From the NCBI GenBank assembly GCA_037349315.1, contig JBAIAC010000033.1, positions 23,454,001 through 23,518,000 on the forward strand: 64,000 bases of DNA, written 5' to 3'. The stretch comes from Chelydra serpentina (taxonomy: Eukaryota; Chordata; Testudines; Chelydridae). Below, piece by piece: positions 36,416 through 49,100 of this stretch. Numbering within the stretch: position 1 is the stretch's first letter; each line of letters opens with the position of its first letter. The position numbers and the translations under genes are program-made. A model generated the notes under the pieces. It was not told the origin of the DNA. It searched no databases and saw only the letters and a list, made by a program, of their open reading frames with translations.

Positions 36416-37074
36416 GCCCATCTCCCGGCCTCTGGCGCTGCCCCCGCTGTTTACAGCAGCGGAGCCGCTGGCTCCGCCCACCCCGGTGACGCCGGCTCCT
36501 CCTGGACCCGCCGTGCGGCTCCCTAGATGCCAGGAGCCGAGCCGAGCTCCCGCCGGCGAGCATCCCCGCCTGGCCGGCCGGGGCCTCGAGGGGGCGCACG
36601 CCGGTCATTCTCCGCGCACGTGGCCGGACCTGTCAGGAGGCTGGAAGGAAACCCCTTAAATGAGGTGTGGGGGGAAGAGGTGCACATTCCCTGCTCACAT
36701 CAGACTGTCCCCCACGGGTTGCAGCTGCAGCCTCTGCTACCTTCTAATGAGGTTCGGACAGGCCTGGAGAGTAACAGAGGGAACGGGTGGCTTGAACTGC
36801 CTCTGTCGCTTGCAAAGCACAGTCTTCACCTTAAGGGGGGCATGAGGTATCTGGGGCCCCCGATCCTCACCGGCAGGGAGCGACACTTTTCTGCCGGGAA
36901 ATTGGTAGAGGAGGTGAGCAGTAAAGGGAAAGCTGCAGGCACACAGGCTGGGAAACCCCCGTACCCCGGGCTACATGCTTAAGGAGTGAGGTGTGTTCCC
37001 CTTGCTACCTTGAACAAAGGTTGTAGGCAAGGTGGGTGGAAATGGACACCTGCCCAGGACCAGATTTGGATGGC

Positions 37075-37172
37075 TAAGAGAGACAAGGTGGTGAGGTTAT
37101 ATCTTTTATTGGACCAATTTCTGTTGGTGAGAGAAACATTTTGGAGCTTACAGAGAGCTCTTTATTTGTCCG
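37075..37172 (+). repeat. Dispersed repeat (TCTTTTATTGGACCAA type)
   Basis: ATATCTTTTATTGGACCAAT, TTCTGTTGGTGAGAGAAACA, then GGAGCTTACAGAGAGCTC. This repeat is widespread in turtle and crocodilian DNA and probably belongs with the repeat at 61863. Confidence 0.5.
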
Positions 37173-39499
37173 TTAATCTTTCAAAATCAGTCTAATTAAA
37201 TCAGCCTCACCCTTTTCTCTGGGATGAGTAGCCCTAGGGCATCTGGGAATGACTATTTGTTTAAAGAACTCTGATGGGGGAGGACTGAGAACAAGAATGC
37301 ATGGAAATCGCAGGAGGTAGGATACCACTGCTCTGAGGCTGAGACACCCATGGAGAGTTCATCTGTCCCACAACAGTCACTGTAATGCTATAGAAAGTAC
37401 CTTCAGGGGGTATTCCAACAAGTCTGGGGCCTGATCCAATGGGCTTTGGATCAGGTCCATTGCTCTTAAACGATCTGCTCCTGCTCCCATTGATTGCAGT
37501 AGTCTTTAGACTGGAGTAGAAAGTCCATTTCAGACTCCAATTTTTTTCTAAATCAAAGTTATCAGTATTTCTTATGCTGCTAAATGCAGCATGAAAGACC
37601 AAAGATTCTGCCAGGCAACCTGTAAATATATTAAAGCACAGATTTGTGGCCACTGAGCTGATTCATTCCCTCATCAAATCCTACACTAACCATTTAAAAA
37701 ACCTCAATCCAGAGGAGAGGGACAACTGGAAGCAAGGAGGCAAATCTACCAGCCACAGATACCACACAGAGCCCAGGCTAACAAAGAACCCACTGTGAAA
37801 AGCCATAAGTGTTGCTGATCACAAACAGCAAGGGAAGTGAGATACATTCATGTACCATCATCTGGTCACACTGTTTCCATCTGTTGCCTCTGAATTTTAT
37901 TCCGGGGCAAGATTTCTTCTGAGGGAGGGGTCAGGGCCAATTAAATTGTTTGTAGCTCTCTGGAGTCTGAATTCACCTGCTGTAAATGTGCAGAATTTCA
38001 GGTACAAGATAACTAGAACTTATTTTCCATAGGCTTTATCCAAATGTCCATTTCATCCCGTCTTATTCACCTTCAACTAAAATGTTCATTCCAGAGGAAA
38101 ATAAAGGTTAATAGACTTGAGAAAAACAAAAATAACAGGTTGAGAAAGTATATTCAAGCTGTATGTATTATGCTAATACATCAATACTGGAACTAAATGT
38201 ATTAAAGGCTTGGGTTATCACTAAATGAGCCTCCCCCCACCTCCCCCAGCCTACACTTGCCTTAGGGTCCTATGCAACAGTCATTACTTAGGCCAAATTC
38301 CCTCTGATTTCAGTGGGACTTTTGCCAGAGGAAGAACTTCAGGCTCAGCCTTTACATCTTTATCCGTATACTTGGGGAGATCTCCAGATTCTTACATTAT
38401 TTAAGTAATTTCCAAAAGCTCTCTCTCTCTCTGTGGTGTTAGTAGCAGCACAGGTATCATGGTTTGATTCTTTTCCTGAGGAAAAGGTTGCTTCGAGGTG
38501 AGCAATTTAGAGGTAATTTTATCCCAGCAACGAAAAGTTCCTACCTGGCATGTGGGCAAAACTGTGGAATAAATTAGACAAGAAACATCTCTATTCTTTT
38601 CTGAGAATTCACTTCAGGAATATTTAGGAAAACGAGCTGACTATCCGAGAGCTGACACTGAAGAGGTGAAATGGGGCTGACTTCACCCTTGACAAACCTC
38701 ATTTTCAGGATTATTTTTCTTTTTCAAATAAACTCCAGATTAAAGTTTACACAATACTCTTCAACTACTCAAGATGCTTTCTCAACACAAGAACATTTCC
38801 AACCATGCAAACATCCTCACACCTTCACACAGGAAGATAGAACATCCTGTCTCATCAGCCTTTCCTAGCAAAAGGACCTCATTTTGCTGTTACTGTCACT
38901 CTTTTTTTTTTTTTAGGCTAATCAGCAGTAATCCATCTTGGTAAAAACAAAATGGGTCATGCCACTCTTTCCTAATGGACTACCTGATATTAGGAAACTT
39001 TAACATTTCAAGCCCCAACATGTTGCAATAAATGTAATATTTTGCATGAACATTTTAATTGGATTGACTGGGATCTAGTGAGGTCTCATTTAAAGGGAAT
39101 GACAAAAAATAGCTGATTCATGACAGAGACATTTTTTGTCTAATAGTTTCTTCCCACAATGCCCCTAACTTTCTTCTGGCAGTAGACACAAAATTCACAC
39201 AGGAATGAAGGGATGCTACTTCCTATGTATGCACTTTCCTCCCTGGTAAACTCCCTCTGTGAATGATATCCTGTTTCCTTAATACTGCTCAGAGGGTGGA
39301 AGGAAAAGCAGGGTCAGTCTTCACTAAGTAGTTCCCATGGAATAGTTTGAACAAAAGTATCCTACCAAAAGCAGTCTCTGTTTCTACAATACAACCCAGT
39401 CTTTCTACTTCAAATAAAAACTGGATGATCAGGACTGTTTTCAAATGGCACACTACACATACACATTGGCATAAATTATATAAATGGTTTGGGTGACAT

Positions 39500-39572
39500 A
39501 TGTGTATGTATCTATGCACACACATTACATATATACATATACACACATACATATATATATAAATAGAGAGAG
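39500..39572 (+). repeat. AT/AC-rich microsatellite
   Basis: Alternating GTAT, CACA and ATAT units (TATATACATATACACACATA and ACATATATATATAAATAG). Confidence 0.75.
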
Positions 39573-40273
39573 AATTAGTGTTTTGATCTCTGTGTTGTTT
39601 TGAGATTCTTTTTTAATATTTCTTAATTACATAGATATAAAATCAGAAGCTACATAAAAGCCAATAGATTGGTTTACTGGATGGGGATGGTAATTGATAT
39701 TTGTCCACATCTGGTTCTAAATTCTACCAACAGGGGTCACCCTTGCACATGATTAGCATACTCAGGTCCTAATATCTTTCAGATGATCTCTCAAGGGCCC
39801 TTTTCATGAACAATACTGAGTAAGTCTTATTCCAGGATTTGTACTGAATTAACTGCTTGCAAGGATCACTTAAACTACTATATTTGCTATGACTGCCGGT
39901 TTAGGCTGGAATGGGTAAAGCAGGAATCTGTTTCATATGAATTCATATATAATGTGACACTTTATCCCGAAAATGGATAACATAAGACTCCAACTTATAC
40001 ACCACCATTAAAACACAACATATTTTCAATAACTAAATATAAAACTTGCCTCTTCCCATCTACAAATGCTACTGAGTATTCTGTGCTGATATTTGTTTTC
40101 TCAACAAAAGTTATATTACTTGCATCTCTCTGTAGGCAAATACATTCCGTTTAGTCTTGAGAAAATCAGAATAAATCGAAGTATTTCAATTTGTTCTAAT
40201 GTATTAAAAACTTTAGTACAACCACCTCCTCCAGAAATGCTTTGTATAATATACAACAAATTATTGATCATTA

Positions 40274-40428
40274 GTTGCTAAACCCAGGGTTGTGAGTTCA
40301 ATCCTTGAGGGGGCCATTTAGGGATCTGGGGCAAAAATCTGTCAGGGGACAGTATTTGGTCCTGCTAGTGAAGGCAGGGGACTGGACCCGATGACCTTTC
40401 AAGGTCCTTCCAGTTCTATGAGATAGCC
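40274..40428 (+). mobile_element. Cry-type turtle SINE, 5'-truncated and diverged
   Basis: Plus-strand copy of the same SINE: GGGTTGTGAGTTCAATCCTT, GGGGGCCATTTAGGGATCTG, then GGTCCTTCCAGTTCTATGAG. It lacks the tRNA A-box end. Confidence 0.7.
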
Positions 40429-41330
40429 ATATCTCCATATATTATTATTTGTATTAAAGTAGCACTCCAAGGCCCCCATCAGATTGGGGGGGGGCATTGT
40501 GCTGGACATTGCACAGCCATAATATTCCCTTTAATGGCTCTTGACTTTCAGAGGTGGTCTTTTAACAGCATGGTACTCAACCTTTCCAGGAAACTGTACC
40601 AGTTAACCTGTCAGTGAGTGGCCTCTACATTCTGCATCCAGAATCTGTCTAGCATACCTTACTCTGCAGCCAGCAAATTCTCCTTTCTTCTACCTACCTT
40701 AATAGGATCCCTTCCTATTAGATTTTGAACACCTTCATCATTAAAGTCAATATGGCAATTGAGGTGCTCCGCATTTTGCAGGAGATGCTTCGCAATGCAC
40801 TTTGCCGGTTCGGGCATTTAATGATGAACACTGGGTAGAGGCTTTTGCAGGGCCACAGTGACACACTTATAATCCTCTCCTACAGGATTCTGCATGATCC
40901 TGTTTGCTTGTAGCAAACTATCAGCACAGCAGACCAGATTGCAGGAGGCTGGTTTACAGCAGCCCATGCTCCATTGTGGGTTATAGGTCAGACAAGGGAA
41001 TGAGAAGCGGGCAGCAGTGCCAGAACAGAGGCAGAACGTCAAGCCTTTCATTAAGGGGCTGATCCTATAACCCCTGCCATTAATCCCACTGAAGCCAGTG
41101 AGTAAGCATTGCAGGATCGGGCCTTAGGGTGTGGGAGGGAATGGAAAGAGGAGAGGAAGATGGGTAACCAAGTACTAATCAATGACTTAGAAGCCACTAT
41201 TCTAACATGGATCCTTAAGCACATATGTGAAACAACTAAATCTCATTTGTCACATGAGGCTGGTAAACATAGATGCAAGCAGAAAATGTTAAGAACACAG
41301 GAAACGTGCATTCTCCTTATATACCTACCG

Positions 41331-41834
41331 CTTTGTTTCACTTCAGACTTAAACAACATTCTCCTTGTTTTAAGCATTTGCTTCTTTAGCAGTGAGAAGG
41401 CTTTGGATTGCTGGGCTTCAGCCAATACTCCCATGTCCCCGAGGAGCTTAAGCACACGGTATAACAACAGTGGCTTCAGTTTGGATTGCAGCAGCTTGAG
41501 AGGGTTGATCTGAATTTTGGGTGGGTTGACTTCCTTATCACAGTTATGAAATTGAAATATACTCCAAGCAAGTTTAGGTCCAAAGGCATCCATAAAAACA
41601 TATCTGTAAAGCTTAAGGAGCATGTCACAGGATACCTGCTCTTCTTTTGATTTCTGGGTCAGGTTCTGATTTGTTACCAACCTTCTTCTTTCCTCATGAC
41701 TCATATGAGCATTACTTCTAAGAAGACTGGAGAGTTTATATGAGCCAGGAGACCCTGGGAGAATTTTCTTACTGTGAAATAGTCCATCATAATCCATATC
41801 CCACAAAGAGCTGTTGGGATTCAGGCTATTTTCT
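41331..41834 (-). CDS. Unidentified protein-coding exon
   Basis: A 504-nt open exon bounded by an acceptor (gattatttcag) and a good donor (AGCG|gtaggt). I do not recognise the protein. Visible features: NSLNPNSSLWDMDYDGLF near the start, a basic HEERRR stretch, two N-glycosylation sequons (NSS and NLT), two cysteines (VSCD, HNCD), and a C-terminal half rich in amphipathic-helix pattern (LKLLQSKLKPLLLYRVLKLL, then KAFSLLKKQML). Both ends are phase 1. It could belong to a gene starting in the CpG island at 45 kb, or be an upstream exon of the CEMIP2-like gene, whose first recognised exon also starts in phase 1. An ATG at 41843-41845 lies in frame just before the acceptor, so an unspliced start is also possible. 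The amino-acid composition looks like real protein. No function is assigned. Confidence 0.6.
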
Positions 41835-42591
41835 GAAATAATCATAAATACAGTAAAAACCTATTAGGCATAACCAGGGAAGATAAATATTTCCTCCTAG
41901 CCAATTTATAAAAGTATACATTTAAGAATGTTTCACTATATTACTGAATATATTTTGGCTTACTGCACCAAAAATGTATTTTGGCAGGCTTACTGTATGT
42001 TTTAATAGCCAAATTAATAGGCTACAATGATGACTCATGTATTTTAGCTATTGGTGCTTTACTCTGGTCAAAGATTGTAATCTAATAACCCATTTTGTAT
42101 ATTTTTTGGTCTAAACTAGTATCTTACTCAACTGTTGTTATAGTCTATATAAGTGTTATTGTATGTACATTCCCGAACAAGAATTAGTGACCATGACAAT
42201 GCATTCTGTTCTGTATAATGTCTGCAAGCAAATACAGTGGTATCTACTACAGACCCACAATTGGACCACATGCATCGAGTGGCTTTGTGGTAGACTGGCT
42301 CTTTTTTTGACTTGGCTGAGAGGAGGGAAAGGCTCCTTTCACTCCCCTTGCTTAGCCTACTCAGCTCTTGGGCCCAGATCCGGGGCCTGATTCAACGCTC
42401 ATTCAAGTAAATGGGAATCTTTACACAGACGTGAATGGGAGTTGGATAGGGCCCCTGCTGTAGAGTTTGCCCTCACACTCTAGAATGTTTTCCCGGTGCG
42501 TAAGTGGGCAGCATTTTGGCTCTACCCCACTATCCTCCACTTGCTAGATGCAAGGGGCCAGCTTCACCTTTTCAAGAGCTGCAATAACTTA

Positions 42592-42676
42592 GGCCCAGAT
42601 CCTCAATGGTATTTAGGCACCCAACTCCCATTGAAATCTGTGGGGGGTTGGCACCTAAATACCTTTGAGAATCTGT
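42592..42676. repeat. Hairpin repeat (TTTAGGCACCTAA family)
   Basis: GCCCAGATCCTCAATGGTAT, then TTAGGCACCCAACTCCCATT and its inverse GGCACCTAAATACCTTTGAG-AATCTG. Related sequence occurs at 500-610 and 21770-21960. Confidence 0.5.
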
Positions 42677-43222
42677 GCACTACTTTCTACCTGGAGCAAT
42701 AGAGCGATGGGGGCGGAATCGTGACTCCCTGAAGTTTTCCAGGTTTGCTCCTGAAATAGAGCAAGTTACACACCACCCTGTACTCCAGGCTGAGCCTAAA
42801 GGCTCTATCTAGCCCCCTAACAATAATAAATACAACAATTAAATGTAATTAAATTATCCTCTCTCTTTACAATAAATAATACCTCTTATCAGACTGAAAA
42901 TCTCAGACATGATCATGGAAATAATTAAAAGGAATAAGAAAACCAAACCAACCAACTGTGCCACCCCAAAGGCCCTTGAAATGGGTTTTTAAATACTATC
43001 AAGGTAAGTGCTTGATGTCATGTCAACCCTGTCATGTCAACTCAGAACCCTGGAATAAGCCTGGAGCCTTCCTGATCCACCGTTTCCTTTTCTGTTATGC
43101 TTTTGAAGAAAATGACAAGATTTTAAGGGGTTTTGTGTTTACCAAAATGGCTCTCTGTCCTCTTGCATGTTTTAGAAGCTTCAAATGTATTTGATTAGAA
43201 GATAATGGTTAACAGCTCATTG

Positions 43223-43246
43223 CTGGATGGATGGATGGATGGATGG
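43223..43246 (+). repeat. (GGAT)n microsatellite
   Basis: About five uninterrupted GGAT units followed by GGCAAC. Confidence 0.85.
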
Positions 43247-43477
43247 CAACATTAAAGTCAGCCACTCATCAAAAGGTTGACTTGCATGTAGTAATCCTAT
43301 TAGTTAAAATTCTATAAAATTGTTAGGTTTTTTACACTTCAAAAAAGCATATCCAGGATTATAATTCATAGCTGTGCTAAATAACCCTTTACTACATCAT
43401 AGCTGGGATATGGCTGTTTTATTAGGTGGTGGTGGGAATGTATAACTAACTCAGAATTATTATGTCATAATAATAAA

Positions 43478-43720
43478 CAACAATACTTTGCATTTTTATA
43501 GCATCTTTCATCTGGAGGACCTCAAAGCACTTAAAAACTTTGTTAAATTAAAGCTCGCTACACCCCTGTGACATAGATAACTACTATGCCCATTTTACAG
43601 ATGGGCAAACTGAAGCACAGGGAGGTTTGCCAAAGATTAGATGATAAAGTCAGTCACAGAGCCAGGAACAGAACTCAGCTGGGACCTAACTATCCTATTA
43701 ACTGTGTGCACAGGTCCCCC
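43478..43720 (+). repeat. MIR-like SINE
   Basis: GACCTCAAAGCACTTAAAAA, CCCATTTTACAGATGGGCAA, ACTGAAGCACAGGGAGG and AGAGCCAGGAACAGAACTCA match the standard MIR-like order. Confidence 0.6.
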
Positions 43721-44719
43721 TGAAATCAAATGACTGGACAGTTAGTCCCTAGGAGTCCTGAATCCCAGCTTCCTGTTCTGACCAGTATAGACTTGATTCA
43801 AAACTCACAGATGTAAATAGAAAGTCTCCCATTAACTTCAATGGTCTTTGGATCAAAACCTCTGGGACGCTATCTAAATAGGTTGCATTTTGCAGCCATG
43901 ACATCACACTTTGTAAATTTAAAATATGTCTGGTTTGGAGTTTTTCCAGTGAAAACCCAAAAAGTGTTGGTAGAAAATGTTAGTCATTTTTCCCCAGGGA
44001 AAACTCAAAACATTTCCTAACTATATGTACTAATAATAAGCAATATTTTGTTTTAAACAATACACATATCCGCTAACCTTTTCAAATGAACCTAGCATGT
44101 CATGTGTTCTAAGCATCTGAGTTAAAGATAAAGTATTTAAGACTGTGATTTTATCTTTATATTATAATTATTACCAGCAATCATCTGAAAGATAAACTAA
44201 AGATCCTATTAGGGGCCTGCTTGTAAATCAAAAAGGGAAGACGCACCAACAGGGTTTGCGGTCTCCACTCAAGAGAGATCCAGGCCTGGAAGTGGAGAGG
44301 CAGAGGGTGCATTGACCGGCACAGCTGTGTAATGGAAACTTGCACATAGCTTATGTGTACATGCTTGAACTCAGCAAGTGCTCACTTTTGGGCAGGGGAG
44401 AGGGAGAAATGCAAATTCTGGAGAGAATAAAGGAGATAAATGTAAGTCAATACTTAGCAAGAGAGACATCAAATAATAGTATTGTATGTATTGGTCCTTC
44501 TCCCAGGGGCTAAAGTATGTGTTAAGGAGGGGGTATGGAATCAAACCACAAAATTGTGATCTAGATGCTGATTTTGGACACCCAATGGCTCCGAACTGAG
44601 GAAAAAATGTGGATCCGGGGAAGTCCAGAACAATGTCCAAACACTATGAAAGATGAGAGTGTGTAGTGTACTCAACATGCTGTGGGGAAAATGGACAGAA
44701 CTCTGGGTTCTATTGTCTG

Positions 44720-46100
44720 AAATGCCCAAGAGCTGCTGATCCAGCGATCTGGCGGGCCCCCGATTTCTGCTTGAAAGCCAAATAAAGAAAGCGGCTTAGC
44801 TACTAGCGCTGCCCACTGGAAAGCTTCTGCCCCGGCCACCGCATTTGTAATGTGAGCCGCAAACTACTGGCCCTCGTGTCCTTCTAGCCAACCTCACGCA
44901 TCAGCGGCACCAAAACGCGACATTAACCGACCCACTGCGGAGCGCTTGCGGGAGACACAGACAATGTTTTACTAACTCTTTAAACTTGTCGCTTGAGAAC
45001 CTGGGCAACGAGACAGGAGCAGCAGCAGGTTGGCAAGTACCAGGGCACGGGGGTGGGGTGCCGAGAGACGCACGTTGCCGGCTTTCTTCCTCGGCCGACG
45101 CTCAGCTGGCCGCAGCCCCTCTGATCGGCTCCCCGGCTGCAGGGAAGGTGCCCTTGAAGCCATGGCAGCGGCCGGTTCTGCTCATGGGAGGCGCTGCTGC
45201 ATGGAGGGACGCGGAGGCGCGGGGCAGAGCCGTGGGGTTTTAAACCTGCAACGAAGGCAGACGGGGAGGAGGTGGGTCTGGGTCTCCATCCGTTCGCGCA
45301 CGCCGCTGTCCGCCCGCCGGGACTCCGCGCCGCACAAGCCCGGGCGGGGGAACCCGAGAGCTCCGGCGACCGCCAACGCCCCGCCCCGCAACCCACCAGC
45401 CGTCGGGGGGGACTCCCCCAGCCCCGGCCTGTGGGTGAAGGAGCCTCGCTCCTCCCCTCCGCGCAGCCGGGCGCTCCGCATCAAGCCCCCGGGATGGCTG
45501 AGCAGCCCCGCTCGGCAGCGCAGGGCGCGCACGATGCCCCCCACCGTCCGCTTGGCATCTCCAGGCCACGTCTCAGCCCGTAGCCCCAGCTGCGCTTTGC
45601 TCCCCTCTCCCGGCGGCTGTGCGGCGCCTAGGGGGACGGGGCTGCAGGGGGCAGCGGCCCGTTTCCTTGCCGCGGCGGCCCAGAGGAGGGCTGGGAGCGC
45701 ACGGAGCCGGGGCGAGCCGCCTGCTCCCCCTCTGCTCTGCAGCGGCGTCGCCGCTTCTTACCTGGCAGCCCGGCTCCCGGGGACTCCCTTCCACCCCCAG
45801 CCGCCTTCCCAGCGAACGCGGCCAGAGCGCACGGGGCACAGAAGCCACTGCAAACCACTCCCACCCCTGCCGAAAGCCACCCACCCAGCCGGGGCCCCTA
45901 TTGCGCCCCCCGCCGGCTCCAGCAGCCGGCCCTGCTGCAACGTGCCGGTGCGGAGTGGCTGAAGCCAGGCGCAGAGAGGATACACCACCGGGCACTTCAG
46001 GCGGGCCCTGGAGGTCCTATTCCCACCCCCTAAAGTCTTCGGGAACGTGGAGTTGCCAAGCAGCAGCATAGGACCTCCCCCAGCCCGGGGCCAGGTAGAT
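44720..46100. promoter_or_regulatory. Second CpG island
   Basis: A GC/CpG-dense stretch peaking at 45.0-45.95 kb, flanked by AT-rich DNA, about 3 kb upstream of the unidentified exon at 41.8 kb. It is the natural promoter candidate for that exon. Long overlapping ORFs on both strands across 45.2-46.0 kb show no family motif and are probably composition artefacts. Confidence 0.65.
44975..45163 (-). CDS. Candidate first exon with signal-peptide-like ORF in CpG island
   Basis: The ATG at 45163 is in a strong context (GCTGCCATGG). The frame begins MASRAPSLQPGSRSEGL, passes a basic RRPRKKAG stretch and a hydrophobic run, RALVLANLLLLLSRCPGSQA, and stops at TAG. A possible donor CCCAG|gttctc is phase 1, as the 41.8-kb exon requires, but only its exonic half fits the consensus. 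A TTTAAAA box at about 45240 lies 75 bp upstream. An upstream overlapping ATG exists at about 45185. Read alone, it looks like a signal peptide or type II anchor. High GC makes chance ORFs likely, so this is tentative. Confidence 0.35.
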
Positions 46101-49100
46101 CAAGAGCGGTTATTTTTTAAGCTAAGGCTGTTAGGAAAAGAGGCAGCAAGAAGAAGGGGAGGGAAGATGCTCCTAAATCTGCTTTCAAGTGAAATCCAAA
46201 ATGAAGGAGTTAGGTTCTCACTGAGCGAGACTGGCAAGTCTGCCACACCCCACCTGGCTAGTAAAGAGACACCTCCACCTACAGTATAAGGAATAGAAAG
46301 TGGGTTGATGCAATTGTTTTCAAAGGCCATTCTTAAGTGTACAGGTAAACGTTGCAATAGGCTTGTACAGAATAACAGCAGGATTTAGGCCAACCTTGCT
46401 ATTCTCCTTGTTTTGGTGAATCCAGGTTACTTTATTCTAGAAAACATTCTAGAAAGTCTTGAGCCAGTTACCCCTCCCCCACTAAATTATGGTCCTACTG
46501 AAATCTAGGAGACAAACATTTTTACACATAGGAAATTCAGTAGGAAACATTCAAAATTCAAGTGATAAACATCTCCAAAGGTTAGTGGGCGCATTTAATG
46601 TTGCAGATCCAGAGCGTTAATCTGAAAACAGAGTTTGGTGCTTATTTAGAGGGTTAACAAGTCAGCGTGTAGGATTGCCCCAAGTTAGGGGAAGGGCCTG
46701 GACAAATTCCAGCAGAAAGTGACAATGATAAAGGATCTCCCTAAGAGTAGAAGATAAATCTAATTAGCCTATACCACTACAAAATAGCTAATTAAGCAGT
46801 GGAGTGGGCATAACAACAGATATAGGGAAGAGTCCAAAAATTAAGTGATAGGGTACCAAAATTAGAACCAGAATGAATATATTAGAAATGTAAACAGTGT
46901 GTATCAGATTCCCAAATGCTGCCATACCAGCTGTAACTGAGAAGTCAAGAAAAAAAAATGTAGATGTACAGTTGTGCTCCATGCCATCTTTCTACCCCAA
47001 AATTCTACTACATAATCAAAACCATCACGGCTGTCCCATGTGAAAAATGAATGGAAACAACATGCACACCTTTGAAAAAAATAATTTGTTAGGAAACATT
47101 ACATCTTAAAAGACAAACTAAGTACTCCAACAACATTGTTTACAAAACAGCATATAGTCAGCAATTAATTTTCAGAGACATCGGGATAGGTCTAACACAT
47201 GCTTACACTATGGTAAGGGCATATCTAAATGTAAGAACAAAATTATGTTGCAAATTTGATTGAGGAGTTGGTGGGAGGGTGTTTTTTTGTTTTGTCAGCT
47301 GGAATTTAGCAAAAGTCCCATTGATAATATTTTTTTTGCAAACCCAGAGCATTTTAAATAACAGTTCAAAGTCTCTCTCCCATAGTATTACTCCATTACT
47401 TCTCCTGATGCAAAAGGTCCTATGCTCATGTTATTCTCTTTCAATAAAGGGTGTCCTGGATTTGCTCTTGTATAAGCTGTTCCATGAGTAAGTCATGGAT
47501 TTTTAATTAACCTTTAGTTCTGCGATCCCATACATCAATTTTTTAAACAGGTGAGAGATTTTTAAATGTATGAATTAGAAATATTCAAACGCCCAAAGTT
47601 AGAGAATGATAATTACAAAATTACTGGGATGAAAAGAGAGTTCAATATATATTATATATGCTTTTTCACTGAAGAGTTTGATAGCATCACACATCTCACA
47701 GAATTGATTCAAGCATGCTTGGATAGGAACATTGTTGAATGCACTGAAAATTCTTTGAGGGTAAACTTATTGAACTGAAGGAAGAAGGCAACATCCTAGA
47801 GGGTCATTGCAGGGATCATTATTTAATGTTTTCATTGATGATAGGGAAATCTTAAAACATGTTAATGAAATTCAGATTATATGGAATTGGAAGGAGTTAC
47901 TGACATTGACCAGAACAGAGAAATATCAAGGGACCTATACATATTAAAAATTGGCAGAAAGTTTGGGTAAATGGAAAAAATCTGAAGGAAGTTTACAGTG
48001 TTAGAGAAAGACCTGGAAAATAGTCATGCTGAAGGAAATCTGGGTGAGGGTACCCAGGACGTGTTTGCAATGCAATAGCAAATATCTGTGAAAAATCCTA
48101 TTGCAAACTTGGGCTGAATAGGTAGACATCATTTCAAGGAGCAGCAAAGAGATAGTAGTTCCAACCCTATATGGGGCTGATGTGACCACATCTGGACAAC
48201 TGTATTCAGCTACGGGCACCTCATTGCTAGAAGGATATTGACAAATTTGAGCAAATTCAAAGAGTATCAAGTGATTGAGGAAGCTAGGGGAAGTGATTTA
48301 TAAAGGAAAGATTAAAAGAGCTAAGTGGAACGTATCTAAGCAATATTTAAAAGTGACTGCATTATGCAGGGGAGGGGAAGAGACACTGGGGCCTAAATTT
48401 TCCGAAGTGACAAAGCGGTAAGCATTTCCTGAAAAATCAGGCCTCTAAATTGCCTCAAGTTGGACACTCAGAACTGGAGAAACAAAGTCCCTAGTCATTT
48501 TTGAATGCATAGGCCTATATCTACAAATAGACAGTATGCACAGCAGGGGCACCACTCTTTCACCACAGGGTCGGAACAACTCCCACAGATTTTAACAATG
48601 GGAGTTGCTGTCCCCGGAGATGGAAAGGAATTCTTAGGGTTGTATAAAAGGGATATGATGAAAAGATGACATGAACACACATCATTTAGTTACAAAGCTC
48701 AGTCATCTGAAACAAAGGGTAATGTAAGATAAATATTAAGCAAAAACTCACTTGACAGCATGTGGAATAGTCACCAGGGGAACTGCTGGAAGCCGCATTG
48801 CGTGGATTATTTAAAATCTGACTGGACAAGGTCTATTGCAAAAAACCAGCCTGGACTGACAAGGAGAGAAACTGGATGACCTAACTGACCTTTTCTATCT
48901 TTAATTTCTAGGATTCAGGGATAGAAATGAAAATTTCAATTTTACTTTAATTACTGGGGCACTATAGCTCTAAATCAATCTCAGAGACAGCATGCACACT
49001 TGCTGTGCTCACATTAGTTAATTGCATTCTTGTCACAAGATCTCACGATGACCATATTCAAACATTGCTCCCAGCCACGATTTTCAATATTTAAGCAGTA

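Larger units (their letters stand above)
34300..36610. promoter_or_regulatory. CpG island over the 5' part of the CEMIP2-like gene
   Basis: GC- and CpG-dense block in AT-rich surroundings, covering the first two recognised exons and about 1.2 kb upstream. Long ORFs on both strands here arise from high GC and few stop codons and are not separate genes. A SINE/CR1 tail is inserted at about 36.0 kb. The island most likely marks the promoter and 5' exons of the minus-strand gene. Confidence 0.75.
36611..41330. other. Non-coding stretch between CpG island and unidentified exon
   Basis: It holds a dispersed turtle repeat (37.08-37.17 kb), a hairpin repeat (37.43-37.50 kb), AT-rich microsatellites (39.5-39.57 kb) and a Cry-type SINE (40.27-40.43 kb). 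No supported gene. If the 41.3-kb exon splices to 35419, this is an intron. Confidence 0.5.

Noticed and set aside
37261..37653. 130-codon minus-strand ORF
   Set aside because: Its middle is a hairpin repeat (GATCCAATGGGCTTTGGATC); no family similarity.
40818..41051. Cysteine-rich 77-codon minus-strand ORF near the unidentified exon
   Set aside because: No convincing acceptor, and no link in frame to the 41331 donor was established. Not enough to call a gene.
45030..45962. 310-codon plus-strand ORF across the CpG island
   Set aside because: Composition-driven: Arg/Pro/Ala/Gly-rich, overlapping open frames on both strands, no domain, no splice or start context that stands out.
46788..46982. 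Hydrophobic minus-strand ORF (NIFILVLILVPYHLIF) considered as the membrane anchor of the CEMIP2-like protein
   Set aside because: No donor of the needed phase 1 was seen, it is AT-rich by composition, and it lies beyond the CpG islands with no promoter.
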